A stretch of DNA of 64,000 nt from Desmodus rotundus (GCF_022682495.2 NC_071398.1:8066934-8130933); one strand, 5' to 3'. Positions 33,201 through 45,368 are shown, counted from the stretch's first letter. The notes: generated by a model from the letters alone, not told the origin. A program made the numbers and translations.

Positions 33201-36200
33201 TAAATATAGGAAAGGGTGGGAAGTATTACAGCAGAACAGAAAAACTAGAGTGGAGGAAGAGGTGGGGGTGCTGCAGTTTTATAAATAGGGTAGGTTTTAT
33301 TGAAGGGTGACATTTGAGCAAAGATGTGAAGGAGGCGAAATAGTGAGTCACGCAGGTATCTAGGGAACGAACATTCCAGGCTGAAAGGACAGGCTGTGGA
33401 AGCATCCTAAGGTGACAGTGTATCTGGGTGGTTGAGGCACAGTGAGGAGGCCAGTGTGGTCCAGGCAGCGGAAGCGGGAACGGGGTGGGGAGCGGAGCAC
33501 ATAGGGTCTTGTGGCTACTGTAGGGTCTCTGGCTTTTCCTCTGAGTGTGACAGTGAGCCACTGTCATTCTCTGTGGCCACTGAGCTGGGAAGAGATGGTG
33601 GTGGGCAAGGATGGAGGTAGGGAGCCCGCCAGGGGGCAGAGGAGGAGCCCAAGGGAGAGATGGTGAGCTCGGATGAACTCTGAAGGCAGAGCCAAGGGGT
33701 CGCCTGGCAGGTGGAAAGTGGGGGTGAGAGAAAAAGGCATGAAGGATGGCACCCTGGTTCTGGCTCGAATAACTGGAAGGAAGGGGCTGGGGAAGAATGG
33801 GGGAGGAGCTGGTGTGGGGGTGGACGGGAATCAGGGATTCAGATTCGAACTCGGTGGGCTTGAGATGCCTGTTCGTCGTGTTGAGTAGGCATACAGCTGG
33901 CACTCAAGTCTGGAATCGGTGAGAGGAACTTGGGAGTCATTGGCATGTAGATGACATTTAAAGTCAGAAACACGTGCTCTTTGCCAGATATATGCTCCAA
34001 GGCGGTTGGTGTGGACTGAAGCCTCCCCATGTACTTAACGGTTATTATTTCCGTTTTGCAGGTGTGGAGCCTGAGGCTTGGAGAGAAGCCACTTGCTCAA
34101 AGTCTCACAGCTCGTTGATGGCAGAACTGAATTCACACCCGGTTCCCTTGAGGGTCTGCTCCTGGCCCCTCGGCTTACCGTGAACCCCTAGCTTAATCTT
34201 CTATGGCATGTCATATAAGAGACACGGATAGAATTTGGGCCGAGGGGTGAGTACTACAGAAAAGAAGGAGAGAGGAGCAGGAAAGCAAGTCACATAGCGA
34301 GGGAACACACAGACCCCAGGGCAAGTTGAACCTGGGCAAGTTGCAAGATGAGACTGAACCGGGAAGGAAGGACCCGGCTGAGGGTAGGGCTTGAAGACCT
34401 GCCTGAGGAGTTTCACATGGAGGGGAACGGAAGCAGGGAGCCATTGATGTTCTCAAGGAGGGGCTGTAGGAAGTGAGGGCAGCCCTTGAGAAAGACCTGT
34501 CAGACACAGGCATGTGGGCTGGACAGGGTCAGAAGGACCAGAGGAGAGGAAAGTGGTTGATGATTTGGGCGGAGCCAGTGAGAATGAGGGGGAAGTGAGG
34601 AAGCTGAGCGTCACCTGAAGACATCCCTGAGCACACTCAGGGCCCGGCATCTGTGGGGGGCTGGCGGCAAGGAATGAGTCAAGGGCAAAGTTCCAGAAGA
34701 GCAGGCGAGGAATGATGCTGGCCTGAACAGAAAAAAGGGAAGTTGGTTGGGATAGAACTTGTCTAGTTCTTGGGGCTGAGTGAACTGTGTGGGAGCTGAT
34801 TTCCACCCAGTGGGGGGTGACAGTCTGCACAGAGTGGGATGGGCTGCAAGGGGGAGAGAGCTAAGGCGTCTGCCAGCACAGGCAAGAGGAGGCCAGAGGC
34901 CAGGGTCAGGCCCAGGAGAGTGTGACGGATCAGTCATTAGTCGGGGCTGGGGACTGAGATTTAAAAAGCGCCCTTTCCAAGGTCAAAGGCCTGAGTGGCT
35001 GACATCAGGGAGGGAGAGAGGGTCGCCCGAGGAGGAAACACACCCTGGGACTGAGCCCCAGGCTCGCTTCTGTCACTCGCTGGCTCTGTGTGTCTTAACC
35101 AACGTGGCTGGTCTCCAGTTTCCTGTAAAGTGTGGGTAGCAGTTCTTTCTCCCCGGCGCCGTTGTGGGGATGATGCAAACTCAGAGATGTAACTGCTGAG
35201 ACCCCTGACCCAGCAGCCCGTGGTAGAGCTCAGGGACATTACTGAGAAGGGAGACCCACAGAGGGCTCACCTGGGAAAGAACCACCTGCCCAGTCCCAGG
35301 TGGGAGTGATGTCGAGGAGTGGATTGGTCCCAGGGATGAAAGGGAGATTCCCCGAACCTGCTGGAGACCCGGGACTTTACAGATGTCACTTCAGTTAACT
35401 CTCCCAGCGGTACCATGAAGGGGCGGCTATCAACATGTCCGTTTTACAGATGAGGAGAGTGAGGTTCCTAGGCTTGTCCTTGGCCACCCAGCCAGGAGCA
35501 GGCAGAAGAGGGACTGGGACCACAGCTGGAGATAATGCTTCCAAAGCATCTTCGGGTAACCACTGCCCCACGGTGCCCCTCATGAGGGGACGGCAAATTC
35601 AGCAAGTGGCTGTGGGGGTGTGAGAGGCCCCGAGAGAGTGGTGTTCCTAGCCTTTCAGGGCCAGAAACCACATTACTAAGAGTTAAGTCACAAGTGGGCA
35701 GAGAGGAAACCCTAGTGGGAGATGTGGGCTACGGACTGGAGAGCTCTGGTCGTGAAAGAAAGGAGAACTAGGAGGATGTGTTGGGCATTAGCAGGAAGGG
35801 GCGCTGGGGTCAGAGAGAGGTGCAATGGGAGCAGAGAGGCTGGGTCGCGTCATCGGCACGGGGGACGGGGACCACGGGACGGGAAGATGCGAAGAGCCAG
35901 GAGCGGGGACTGTGACTGAGGGGAGGAGGCCCTCTGGGGTTGCAGAAGGAAGGGGGACACAGAGGAACGTGAGAGCTGAAGAAGGAAGCGCAGGTTGGAG
36001 CTGCCATCTGAAGGACGGGGGGAAGAGCCTCCGCTGAAACAGTTTAGGTTTGGCGGAGGACCAGAGCAGCCGCGACCCACAAGGAAGGCAGGAACCAGAT
36101 GCGAAAGAAGCCAGATGGCTGGTCGGGTTTCTCTGCCTCATCCAGGAGGACTCAGTGTGTCTCACGAAGGAGCAGGACACTCTGGATCAACAATAGCTTG

Positions 36201-37290
36201 TACGGGGTGAAGGAGCCCCTGGGGAGAGCAGGCAAGCTGGGCCCGTGTTGTACTCCAGAAACTCATTAAAGGTCCATGCACTAATTGAGTCATCATCCAT
36301 CCACCCGCTCACCCTTCCTCCCTTCCTCCCTTCCTCCTTTCCTTCCTTCCTTCCTTCCATCCACTCACTCATCCTTTCATTCTTCCATCCATCCATCCTC
36401 CCATCCATCCATTCGTCCAACTATCCAGCCTCTTCATCCATTAAGTAACATATTTTATTGAGCACCTACTGGGTCCTAAGTCCTGTAGGTACAAGTTGGT
36501 ACATAAAACAGATCCTATTTTCAAGGTGTTTGCGGCTGTAAACCGACAATTACGACGCAATGTGGACAGAGCAGGATGGGGAAGTGTGTTATGAACTGTG
36601 GGGACACGGAGGAAAGTGGGGGCTGAGGGAGGAAGTGAGGGTTTAAGCTGCAATCTGAAGGAGGCTGGGAATGAAAGGAAGTGGGCGTGAGAAGGCAGGA
36701 GAGAGAGTTCTAGACAGGAAGAACAGCCTGTCCAGAGCCCTGGGTGGCCAGCCCAGTGAGGGCCTGGCATTTCCCCGGAACCGAAAGGAGGTTGACGTGG
36801 CTAGAGCAAAGTGACAGGGTGGGCGGTGGGGCTGGGGGCGAGAGGTGAGGCTGGAGAAGTCAGTGGGAACCTGGACTTCATTCTGAGAGCAACGCAGAGG
36901 CATTGAAGCGTTTTTGAGAGTGGGAACCTTGCTCAGATTTGTGTCAGCGGAGATCACTGGGCTCTAGGGCGGAGGACAAACTAGAGGGGCAAGCCTGGAA
37001 GCTGGGACATTAGCATGGGACTATGGTCCAGCGGAGAGATGGAGGGGGTGTCCCTGTGGATGGCGAGAAGGAGAGGGATTCAAGGATTCCAGACCCACCC
37101 AGGTGGCCTGGCTCCGCAGGCCTTGCTGATTGGACGTGGGAGGGGAGAGACGGCCCATGCAATTCTGACCTGAGAGTCAAGCAGAACCGACAGCCTGTCA
37201 AGAAGGACTAACTCGTCTGTGAGAACAGCAGGCCCTCCGGACAGGGGGCGGGACGCATTTTTGGATTGGGGGATGGTAAAAAACATTTGG
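33200..37290 (-). repeat. Cluster of L2 (LINE2) fragments, antisense
   Basis: Several diverged pieces read as the reverse complement of L2. Examples are 'gacatttgagcaaagatgtg' then 'aacattccaggctgaaagga' near 33310-33400, and 'agttctagacaggaagaac' then 'cttcattctgagagcaacg' near 36700-36900. An antisense MIR lies at about 35380-35540 ('cgttttacagatgaggagag'). No coding potential is recognised; the 225-codon antisense frame at 33226-33903 is repeat-derived. Confidence 0.55.
36294..36440. repeat. Compound (CATC)n/(CCTT)n microsatellite
   Basis: About 145 bp of CATCCATC, CTTCCCTTCC and TTCCTTCC units followed again by CATC units. Long polypyrimidine strand; likely polymorphic. Confidence 0.9.
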
Positions 37291-40200
37291 GACCTTCGAA
37301 CCTCAGCACCGGTGGGCAGGACAGGATGGAGCTGAGTAGATAAAAGACTAGGTCCTTACAGAGATGCTACGTGAGACCCTGGGCAAGTCACTGCACCTCC
37401 TGGAGCCTCAGCTGACACGGCCGTGACTGGCGGTGACAACTTTTGCCATCCCAGTGGCACTGTCACGGACAATTTGAAGATGACAAATTGCTCCGACCCC
37501 AGCCACCTGATCCCAGCTCTGCAGCCTGGGGCTAAGTTCTTAGCAGTGGGACAGTGGCCAGCAGATGTCCCTGGTCCCCCACCCCAGCCCACAGTAGAGC
37601 CAGGGGTGGGGCAGGAACACTCATTCTCTCCCTTTCAGGGTAAGGGACCCAGAATCCAGCCGGTCCAGGCCTTTCCGCCTGGAGCAGGGGGTGGGGAGGT
37701 GGGGGTGTTGATTCCCTCCCGCTGGTTCCACCCCAAAGGGGCTCCCCGCAGCTGTGGCAGGAGGGGTGTTGGGTGAACAGGGTGTCACAGGGCTGGCTTG
37801 AGTCTGAGGTGTTGAGACGGGGAGTCACATTGCCGCTTCCTCCCACTCAGATCCAATTTCCTTTTGACTGTTCTCCTAACAGGCCATGTCTGGCTTGTTT
37901 CCCTGCCTGTGGCCTTGTCCCCTAGCCCCTGTGGCCCCTCCACAGAGCCCCACCTCACTGCTGCCTCCTCCAGGGAGCAGCCCTGATTCCCCTGGTGGGC
38001 CTCTGAGTCACAGAACCATAAAGGTCTCAAGGTCCTTATCACAGGCCACAGCTCAAGGATGTTCCATCTGGAAGGTCCCTTAGAATCTGTTTCATAGCTG
38101 GGGAAGCAAGGAGGAATCAGTCGGTTAATTTCTAGTGAGGAAAACACCTAAAAAATGTCCCTGGTCTCTGCGGCCTTCCGAATAAGGCCAAGAGGTGTGC
38201 CTGGCCCCCCAAGGGCTCTCCGAGGCCCCTGCACCATCTGACCTCCTTGTCCTTGGGTCCTGTGCCTATCAGCCAAGCCTCATGGGAAGCCCCCTGAGTG
38301 CCAGGCACTGTGCTTGGAGCTAGGGATACACGTGGAGTGAACAAAGCGGACACCCCGCTGTCCTCACGCAGCTTGCTCTCTCGGGGTCACACCCAGGCCC
38401 CTTTGTCCACCAGCACTTAGTGCTGTCTCCCTCATTTATCTCTGCGCATTCCCTCATCTGCACCTTTGCTAATCGCTTCCCTGATGTGGAATGCCTGCCC
38501 CTCCTTCTCTTGTCACGAGCCCTTCTACCCACAAGGCCCAGCTCACTGGCCTCCGCTTCCAGGCAGCCTTCCCAGTTGGTCAGTAGCATCCTCTCCTGAC
38601 TCTGGGCCCTGGGCCCTTCACCTTACATGCATGACCTGCACGTTCCTACATGGAGCCAGGCCTTGTCCCTCCAGCCCCACCAGCTCTGAACTCCTGCAAG
38701 GGCAGGGGTTGCATCAGACACTGCCCACCCCTCAGCCCCCCAAACTGTACCCCACCCCACACAGCCAGGCATACAGCAGGCGCTCACTGGCCCACGTGCA
38801 GCCCTGCTCCCCCTCCCTCCTCGGCCAGGCAGCTGGCACTAACCCAGAGCTGGTGAGGATCTTCTGTTCCGTCTGTTGTTGCTGTTCCCTAGAAGGGACA
38901 GGGGAATTTGGGTCCTTCTGGAGAAAAGTTCTGAGTCTGTGACAGAACGGGGGACTCAAAACCCACTCGGGAGTTTCCCCCGAAGTGGGGGCTGGGGCCT
39001 CGCCACTCTCAAACTGCCGCTCCTCGGCATGACTACAGCCTCCTCCTGTCCAGCACAGAGCGCTGGGACCACCTGCGGCAGGTGGAAAAGCCACAGGTGA
39101 TGGGCGGGAGCCATGGGACAGAGGCGTTGGGGAACAGAGAGGCCAGCAGACTCATGCCCTCCGCCTCCTCTTAGGCCCCAGCCCCTCCCCACGGACCTCA
39201 GGGGCCCAAGGGGCCCAAGGCTCTGCCTCCAGGTCGGAGCTTCCTGGTCCCCAGCCAGGGTTTCCAGGGCACCAGCACCCCCTCCCCCACCCGGCCTGGC
39301 CTCCTCTGACCCAGCAGGGTGGGACTGCTGCACGATTCTCTGGATTCTCTGTTGGAGGTGGAGGTTGTCTCCCACCTCTGCAGGAAGCTGGTGTCAAGCA
39401 GGAGACAGGCAGGAGGGCCCCGCTCCCTGCCCCTCCACTGCCTGTGCCTCAGGGATGGAAGGCATGGCCCAGCCAGACAGGTTGGGGGCAGAGAACCCAC
39501 CCGGCTGCGGCTTGAGGAGTGGGCAGGGGTTAGGGGTCTCTGGCAGGTGATGGGACCCTAAGAGAAGCAGAGAAATGCTGGTGTGAGATCCACTAAAGCA
39601 GGACCCCATCTTTCTCAGATCTACCCAAATGTCTGTCTCTACAGGCAAAGCCTCTGAGGCCCAGAGAGCATCTGTGAGCAGCCCGAGGTCACACAGCGAG
39701 GACCCTGCCCACAGGGAAGTTCTGCCATGGACGGGCCACTCCTCGCCCCCAGGAACTGAAGCAGCCCCAACCTCCCAAGGTGGCCCTCAGGAAGGAGGAG
39801 GAACGCCTGGCTTTTCCCTCAAGTGGTCTGGTCCAGGATCGTGGTTTCCTCTCACGGGCTCGCTGTGAGGTTACCGTCTGAGTGCCTGTTCCTGGTAGGG
39901 CCGGGTTTCAACAAACAGTGCCTGCCACTGGCGTCATCACCAGCCATGGAAACTTAATAATGGCTGTGCGCGGAACACGGAGCTGACTGAGAAGGCAACA
40001 GTGCACCTGACACCATGTGGTGGGGGCGGTGCCATTCTGAGCTGCCTCCAGTCACCCAGGCCCAGGGTGGAGCCAGGCCTAGGTCCCGCGTGGCAGAATC
40101 CAAGTCCAGAGCTGCCCTGCTGAGGTGCTTCCCCCCAGAGGTGGGCAGGGTCTCTCCCCTAATTAAAGACTCTCATAAGCTGGCCCAGGGGAGCCCTAAG

Positions 40201-40850
40201 CAGACAAATGACCATTTTTTCTGGGGACCAGGAGCTGACCCAATGCAGTGACCTTGTGGTCCATGGGCTCATGGGCAGTCTGCTCAGAGCCTGGCTCGGG
40301 CTGGACGCTGACCACGTGCGCGATGCAGACTCGGCTTCACCAGGAGCCAGAGGCCACATCGCTCACATGTCTTTTCGTTCTGTTCTTCAGCCTGGAGGGA
40401 GATGCTGCCTTTGGGGGGATGTGGCTTCCCAATCTGTCAAATGCAAATCTGAACTAAATGATGATTAAAAACTGTCAGACTCTGGCCTTTTCTGTGGCTC
40501 AGGGGAAGGCCCTGGACTTGAACTTGGGGGAAGGCCCACCATCAGGGTTGTCTGGGCCTTAGGTCTTTCTCAGAATGCGATGGAGCTGTGGCACGGGGCA
40601 CGTCCCACGAGGAGAGGGGTTTTTCCCATGCCCTGAGCCCCTCCGGGCCCCGGTCACACCACTTTTGTTGGGCCCTGTCTGGCTGTCCTGCTCCCCGGGC
40701 CCCGTGCATGGGGGAGCTTCAGAGCAGGATGAGCCCAACTGGGGGTGAAGCCTTCTGTGTGCCTCTAATAGAGGAACCAGGAAACATCCCTGCAAAAAGA
40801 AGAAGTGCGTTGTTGTCATGACCCCCGGACACGTATCCCACCCCATCTCT
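37290..40850. other. Spacer upstream of CCL17
   Basis: No exon recognised. An L2 fragment in sense lies at about 38400-38790 ('cactggcctccgcttccagg', 'tgggccctgggcccttcacc'). The long frames on both strands at 38.5-39.5 kb are in GC-rich DNA and have no recognisable domain. Confidence 0.5.
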
Positions 40851-40904
40851 GTCCCCAGTCGATGGCCCATTCTGTGGAAAGCCACAAACATTCCAAACCT
40901 GGAC

Positions 40905-40914
40905 TTCTACTGAA
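40905..40914 (+). promoter_or_regulatory. CCL17: STAT6-type palindrome, TTCN4GAA
   Basis: TTCTACTGAA fits the IL-4/STAT6-preferred TTC(N4)GAA spacing. It lies about 90 bases before the TATA-like box and 178 bases before the CCL17 ATG. Human CCL17 is known to be induced by IL-4/IL-13 through STAT6 sites in its proximal promoter. Use of this particular site is inferred. Confidence 0.5.
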
Positions 40915-40924
40915 TCATTCCAAA

Positions 40925-40933
40925 TTCTTCGAA
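40925..40933 (+). promoter_or_regulatory. CCL17: STAT-type palindrome, TTCN3GAA
   Basis: TTCTTCGAA, a TTC(N3)GAA consensus, starts 20 bases after the start of the previous site, about two helical turns apart. That spacing would put both sites on the same DNA face. Confidence 0.45.
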
Positions 40934-40999
40934 CTCCACCCGTCTAGGGAAGGATGGGAGGAACAGGTGGTAGGAGGCGGAGCCAGATCCCCACAGAGG

Positions 41000-41006
41000 T
41001 TAAATA
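41000..41006 (+). promoter_or_regulatory. CCL17: TATA-like element of CCL17
   Basis: TTAAATA in GAGGTTAAATAGGTC, 86 bases before the ATG, and the same heptamer as the one upstream of CCL22. Confidence 0.55.
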
Positions 41007-41091
41007 GGTCACCTCCTCCCTTGGCTCTCATCCTGTCTCCCCCAAGCAGAGGGACCTAAGTGCAGAGACCGTCTCCTGGGCCACCAGCACC

Positions 41092-41161
41092 ATGACCCCA
41101 GTGAAGATGCTGCTCCTGGTCACCCTCCTGCTGGGCGCCGCGCTGCAGGACGCCCGTGCAG
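41092..41161 (+). CDS. CCL17: CCL17 coding exon 1
   Basis: Encodes the signal peptide. The ATG in AGCACCATGA has a good Kozak context. Donor CGTGCAG|GTGAGA, phase 1. Confidence 0.94.
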
Positions 41162-43150
41162 GTGAGAGCAGCGGAGCAGGGTGGGGGTGGGGTGGGCACC
41201 GTGCCGAGACCACAGTAGCAGCAACACGCACATTTTTGTGTTACTTGCCCCTCATTTATCCCTACAAGGAGGTGAGAGGTAGGATTTCGAGGGAGGCATT
41301 CAGAGCACAATAATGACGAATGTGATAAAGATCATGAGGAGGAGGAGGGGGCCCCAGCTCTGGGGACTGACTTGGGGAGGAACGAAGTGCTCCCCCCGCC
41401 TCACACCCCTGGCTTCTGGCCCGGTGACTGGGGTTGTGATTTGACAATGGAGAGTGAACCGTTCTCAGAAGTACGCGTCAGCTTGTGTTTAGTGAATGGG
41501 TCTTCCATACCATGCAGGAATCGGCATACAGGCAGGACAGTTGCTTCCCAGAGGACGTGAAAACAGAGGTTTTTGACATCCACTTGGGAAAGGAAGGCTG
41601 AAGGCAGACACAAGCTGGCGAGAGCCCGCCCGGCCAGCTGAGCACCCCCAGGGGCAGTACAGGCAGGCTGTGCGGCCACCAGCCTCCTTCAGGGGGGCCT
41701 CTGCTCTCACTTCTGTGAGCGTCTGGGCCCGCTCAGCTCCCGGAGCCAGTCAGACCATGACAGCCCCTCCCCGATGGTCGGAGGGCCGTCAGGGCTTCTT
41801 AGAAAACACGCTTGCATGATGTGAACGAAAGCCACACGCCTCCAGTTTACCTGTTTGTGGGCGTTGCATACTTGTGGTGCAGAGATGAGGAAACAGAGCC
41901 CCAGAGAAGCATCTCCACACCTTGGGCCCCTGTTTGGTCACCTGTACAATGGAGTGGGCGTAGCATCTGTCTCCAGGTGCACAGGGAGGCCTGAGTGAGC
42001 AGCTGCCGAGAATGGCTCATAGTGAAAGAACACGTGCCGATGCAGGGCACACACACGGGTGCACACAGAGACACGCATGTGAGTGAGCATGCATGACTCC
42101 CCTGACTGACACACACACACAGCCTCCTGAAGCCTGCACAGAGACTTCATGCACACACCTGTGCACATGTGACACACACAGACACCTCTGCAGGCCCCAC
42201 ACAGAAATACACTCACGGATCCCTCCCACAACACACACACAGACACAACATGCAGACTCCCCTCCACAGACAGACAGACACACATCCACGGACCCACCAC
42301 ACACCCTCCCCACGGCCACAGACGCTCACGCACGCACCTGCCCCTGCCTCCTCCTCTGCAGCCCGAGGGACCAACGTGGGCAGGGAGTGCTGCCTGGAGT
42401 ACTTCAAAGGGACCGTCCCTGTCAGTAGGGTGATGACGTGGTACCGGACCTCGGACGAGTGTCCCAAGAATGCCATCGTGTAAGTCTGCCCTCCATCCTC
42501 CAACCCCCTGATCCTGGGAGCTGAGCGCGGGAGCGGGAGGGCCCTGGAGCTGCCAGAAGGGCCACCGGGAAGAGGGAAGGAGAGGGTGGCCTGCACCGTC
42601 CCCTTCATCACCCAGGCCCTGCTCCTGTACCCCACACTGCAATGGCCGAAGGCCCAGCCCATGGGGTCCGTCCTCTTCACTCGTTGATTTCTGGCAACAC
42701 TGAGGCTCTGAGAGAGACAGGACTGCCCCGTGTCACACGGGCAGTCGGGTGGATGTAGTCCCTTCCCCTGGCCTGGGCCTGCGCACCCCTCATTCCCAGG
42801 CTCTAGGTGGGCGGAGCAGAATGGGGGAAGTGGGCAGAAGGCCTTATGGCCCTGACTCTCTGGAAGGGTCAAGATCACTGAGGACAGAGCCTGATGTCCC
42901 AGATTGCCTCCTGATTCTGTGTGACTTCAGCAAGTCCTGGTGGGCACAGGACGAGGCTGCCCAGGGCTCTGCAGGGCTGTCCCACCCTGATGCCCCCAAC
43001 TGTCTTCTCCCTCTGTGTAGGTTTGTCACTGTCCAGGGCAGGTCCATCTGCACGAACCCCGAGGAAGCCAGGGTGAAGAAGACAATCAAGGCCATCAAAC
43101 ACTTGCGAAAAATCACGAAGTCACAGGACCCCAGCACCCAGAAACCCTGA
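41092..43150 (+). CDS. CCL17: CCL17, C-C motif chemokine 17 (TARC), 3 coding exons, 105 aa
   Basis: Joined exons 41092-41161, 42362-42479 and 43021-43150 give 318 bases, 105 aa (human 94). The product is a secreted CCR4 ligand that recruits Th2 and skin-homing T cells. Signal peptide is residues 1-23 ([19 protein letters not shown] then DARA). The mature chain starts [11 protein letters not shown] as in human, with C33-C34, C57 and C73. The C-terminal helix ([10 protein letters not shown]) is followed by a tail about 11 residues longer than human, rich in Lys, Ser, Gln and Thr and ending Q-K-P. Both introns are GT-AG, phases 1 and 2. It lies downstream of CX3CL1 in the same orientation and is likely under IL-4/STAT6 control given the two upstream palindromes. 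Orthology is firm from sequence and synteny. Confidence 0.95.
42096..42330. repeat. CA-rich tract in CCL17 intron 1
   Basis: Interrupted ACACAC and CACAGACA repeats over about 235 bp, ending about 30 bases before the exon 2 acceptor. The downstream part forms a degenerate pyrimidine-poor lead-in before CCTGCCTCCTCCTCTGCAG. Confidence 0.8.
42362..42479 (+). CDS. CCL17: CCL17 coding exon 2
   Basis: Acceptor CCTCCTCTGCAG. Encodes residues 24-63 with E-C-C-L-E-Y-F-K-G and W-Y-R-T-S-D-E-C. Donor ATCGT|GTAAGT, phase 2. Confidence 0.95.
43021..43150 (+). CDS. CCL17: CCL17 coding exon 3
   Basis: Acceptor CTCTGTGTAG. Encodes [10 protein letters not shown], the C-terminal helix and the extended tail, ending CCCTGA. 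Confidence 0.95.
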
Positions 43151-43298
43151 TTTCTCCCTGGACCATTTGGAAACTTCCCATAGCCTTGGTGTTGGCTGCC
43201 CCAACCCTCAGCTGCCTGAGTCCAGTGGAGGCCCTTCAAGGACAAAGAGGACTCCTGTCCCCTCTTCTGAACCGGAACTGTGGCAGGAAAGGGCCCCG

Positions 43299-43304
43299 AT
43301 TAAA
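43299..43304 (+). terminator. CCL17: Polyadenylation signal (ATTAAA), CCL17
   Basis: ATTAAA in CCCCGATTAAAGTCTGTC, about 150 bases after the stop, with a GT-rich element (GTCAGCGTGTTCTG) just downstream. This gives a short 3' UTR. Confidence 0.6.
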
Positions 43305-43329
43305 GTCTGTCTTTCTCAGTCTGGGTCAG

Positions 43330-44335
43330 CGTGTTCTGTCCACTCCAGGCTGTCACATTGGGGGGGGCGGAGGGGGGAGAACATCTGGTCCTGCCCTGTC
43401 CAGGTCAGAAAGGGAACTGAGGCTTAGAGGCCCCAGTGAGACAGGCCCAGGCAGGGGGCCCATGGGAAGAACAGGGCAGGCATGAGAGAGAGGCTTAGCA
43501 GCCCCTCCTCTGTGCTGTGTGCAGGCAGGTAGGGGTTCTGAGAAGCAACATCTGGGTTCTCTCTGGTCTTTTGTGCCCCCGAAAGCCCCCCAGCCCCCAG
43601 TCTCCTCCCAGACCAGCCCCTGTGCTCACCTGTGATCCCTGGCCTGGTAAGGAGCTGAGCACACCCTCCTAAAGCGGTTGATCCAATTCCACAGATGTTT
43701 CCAGGACCCTTCCTTACAGGGTTCTGCCGAGTGCTGGGGAGCTCCCTGGCCTGGGTGTTCCTGCAGCCCCCTCCCCATCTCGCTCACCTCTCATTGCCAA
43801 GCTTTTACCAGGCCCAGGTCCCTCTCCCAGCTCAACCCCCAGACCAGCGCCCAGGGCCCAAGTCCTCCAAGTCCTCTGCCTGCCTCTGGCTGTCTGTAGT
43901 CTGAGCCTCGCCCCGCCCCAGAGTCATTGCCCACCTCGCCAGCCCTCCTCGCCCTAGCTGTCAGGCTGCCCTGCCCGGCCCTCCAGCCGCAGCTGGAGAA
44001 CAGTGCCTACCCGATTCTCATTTCTGCTGGTTCTGCCACCTTTTAGGGGCTGTAGGGCAGCCTGCCTTGTGACAACCTGTTCTCCCATTGACTCCTGTGT
44101 GGGTCCATCTCTCAGTCCTGACTCCTCCATTAGGTTGGGGTGGGGCTCCGTGAGACGCCCTGGGGACCCCGCAGCCCGTGAGCTCAGAAGGATGGAGGTT
44201 ATGGACCACCACTCGTCACCCACCCTGGCCAGGCCCAACTCAGGGTTGGAGTCCTCGTGGGCAGGGGGAGTCAGTCTTCAGATTCCAGTTCTGTTTCACT
44301 GGCCATGGGCTCATGGCTTCTCTCTCTAGCATGCA
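43330..44335. other. Spacer between CCL17 and the LTR element
   Basis: GC-rich unique-looking DNA. No exon or known repeat identified with confidence. Confidence 0.45.
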
Positions 44336-44339
44336 GTCT

Positions 44340-45362
44340 TTTAACAGGGTGCAGCCAAGGGGGGGCCCCAAATAGGGATTTGTAATGGGGTCCAGAACTC
44401 AGGATATCCAGGAAATATTAGAGGAAAAAATATATATAGGATGTCCTCACCCCCACCAGTCTGAGCTGGGGGATGAGACACATGGAGCGGGGCCATTGAG
44501 AGCTGTTCTGCATAGCAACAGCTGTGCAGCTAACCTCTGGCATGGCCATTTAACATATCTATAACCTTTAACTGGTTTCATGGATATGTTAAATAGCTGT
44601 AGGCATGCTTTGAGCCAGGGGGATGGAAGTGACTTCCACCCAAGATGTAACTGGGAGGCAACTCCCCCTGGTTACAGCACCTGCTGTGAGAGCTTGGAGA
44701 TGATTGGCTCCACGCCACACCTGCCCGGACTTACTATGGCAGCCCAGTAAAGCTGGAAGAATAGGGAATGCTGGCAGGTGTAGCTGATTGTGGGAGGAGT
44801 CGGAAATGGGGCTGCAGAGGAAGACTGGCGCTGGGATTTAAACCCAGGCACAGCAGCCACCCCAGGTTGGGGCCACGCGGCTTTGGGGTGCTCCCTTTTG
44901 CCATGTGGCTTAGGAAGCAGGAGAGACTTTGCCTGTAAGAAAAGGGGAGAAAGGACTCTTGCTGGTGGGCCATGAGAAGGTGCCACACGGTTTTGGATTA
45001 ACTGGAGGTCGTGGCGGCGACAGAGCAGATGGTGCCGGAACCGAAGGGAGCCTGAATCACGGACTTCCACTCCTTTTCCTGAGATACGGTACCCCAGACT
45101 GGGCAGAGGGAGAGGGAAGGGCTGTGGGCATCTGTGGGTATACTAAAGGACTTTAGTATTTTAATGAAGACATGAAGTCATTACTCCAAGTCTGTATATC
45201 TCTTTGAATAAATAAGTCCTTTCCTTTTCACCCATCTCTGGCATTGAGAGAGGTCTTTCCCTGGCAGCGGGCACGGCGAACAGGGAACGGGGTCCCTGGA
45301 GCACAAGGGGGGGCCCATTCGGTAATATTGTTCACCGCAACACCCCATGGATCTGTACTGTA
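44340..45362 (+). repeat. 5' LTR
   Basis: About 1.02 kb. It starts at a decayed TG (TTTAACAGGG against TGTAACAGGG in the 3' copy). It shares with the 3' LTR the segments CCAAATAGGGATTTGTAATG, CTGTTCTGCATAGCAACAGC and TTGGATTAACTGGAG. An AATAAA at 45207-45212 marks the likely R region. The end before the primer site is approximate. Confidence 0.75.
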
Positions 45363-45368
45363 AGTTTT

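Noticed and set aside
33226..33903. 225-codon antisense frame
   Set aside because: Falls in L2-derived sequence; low-complexity Pro/Ser/His content and no known family.
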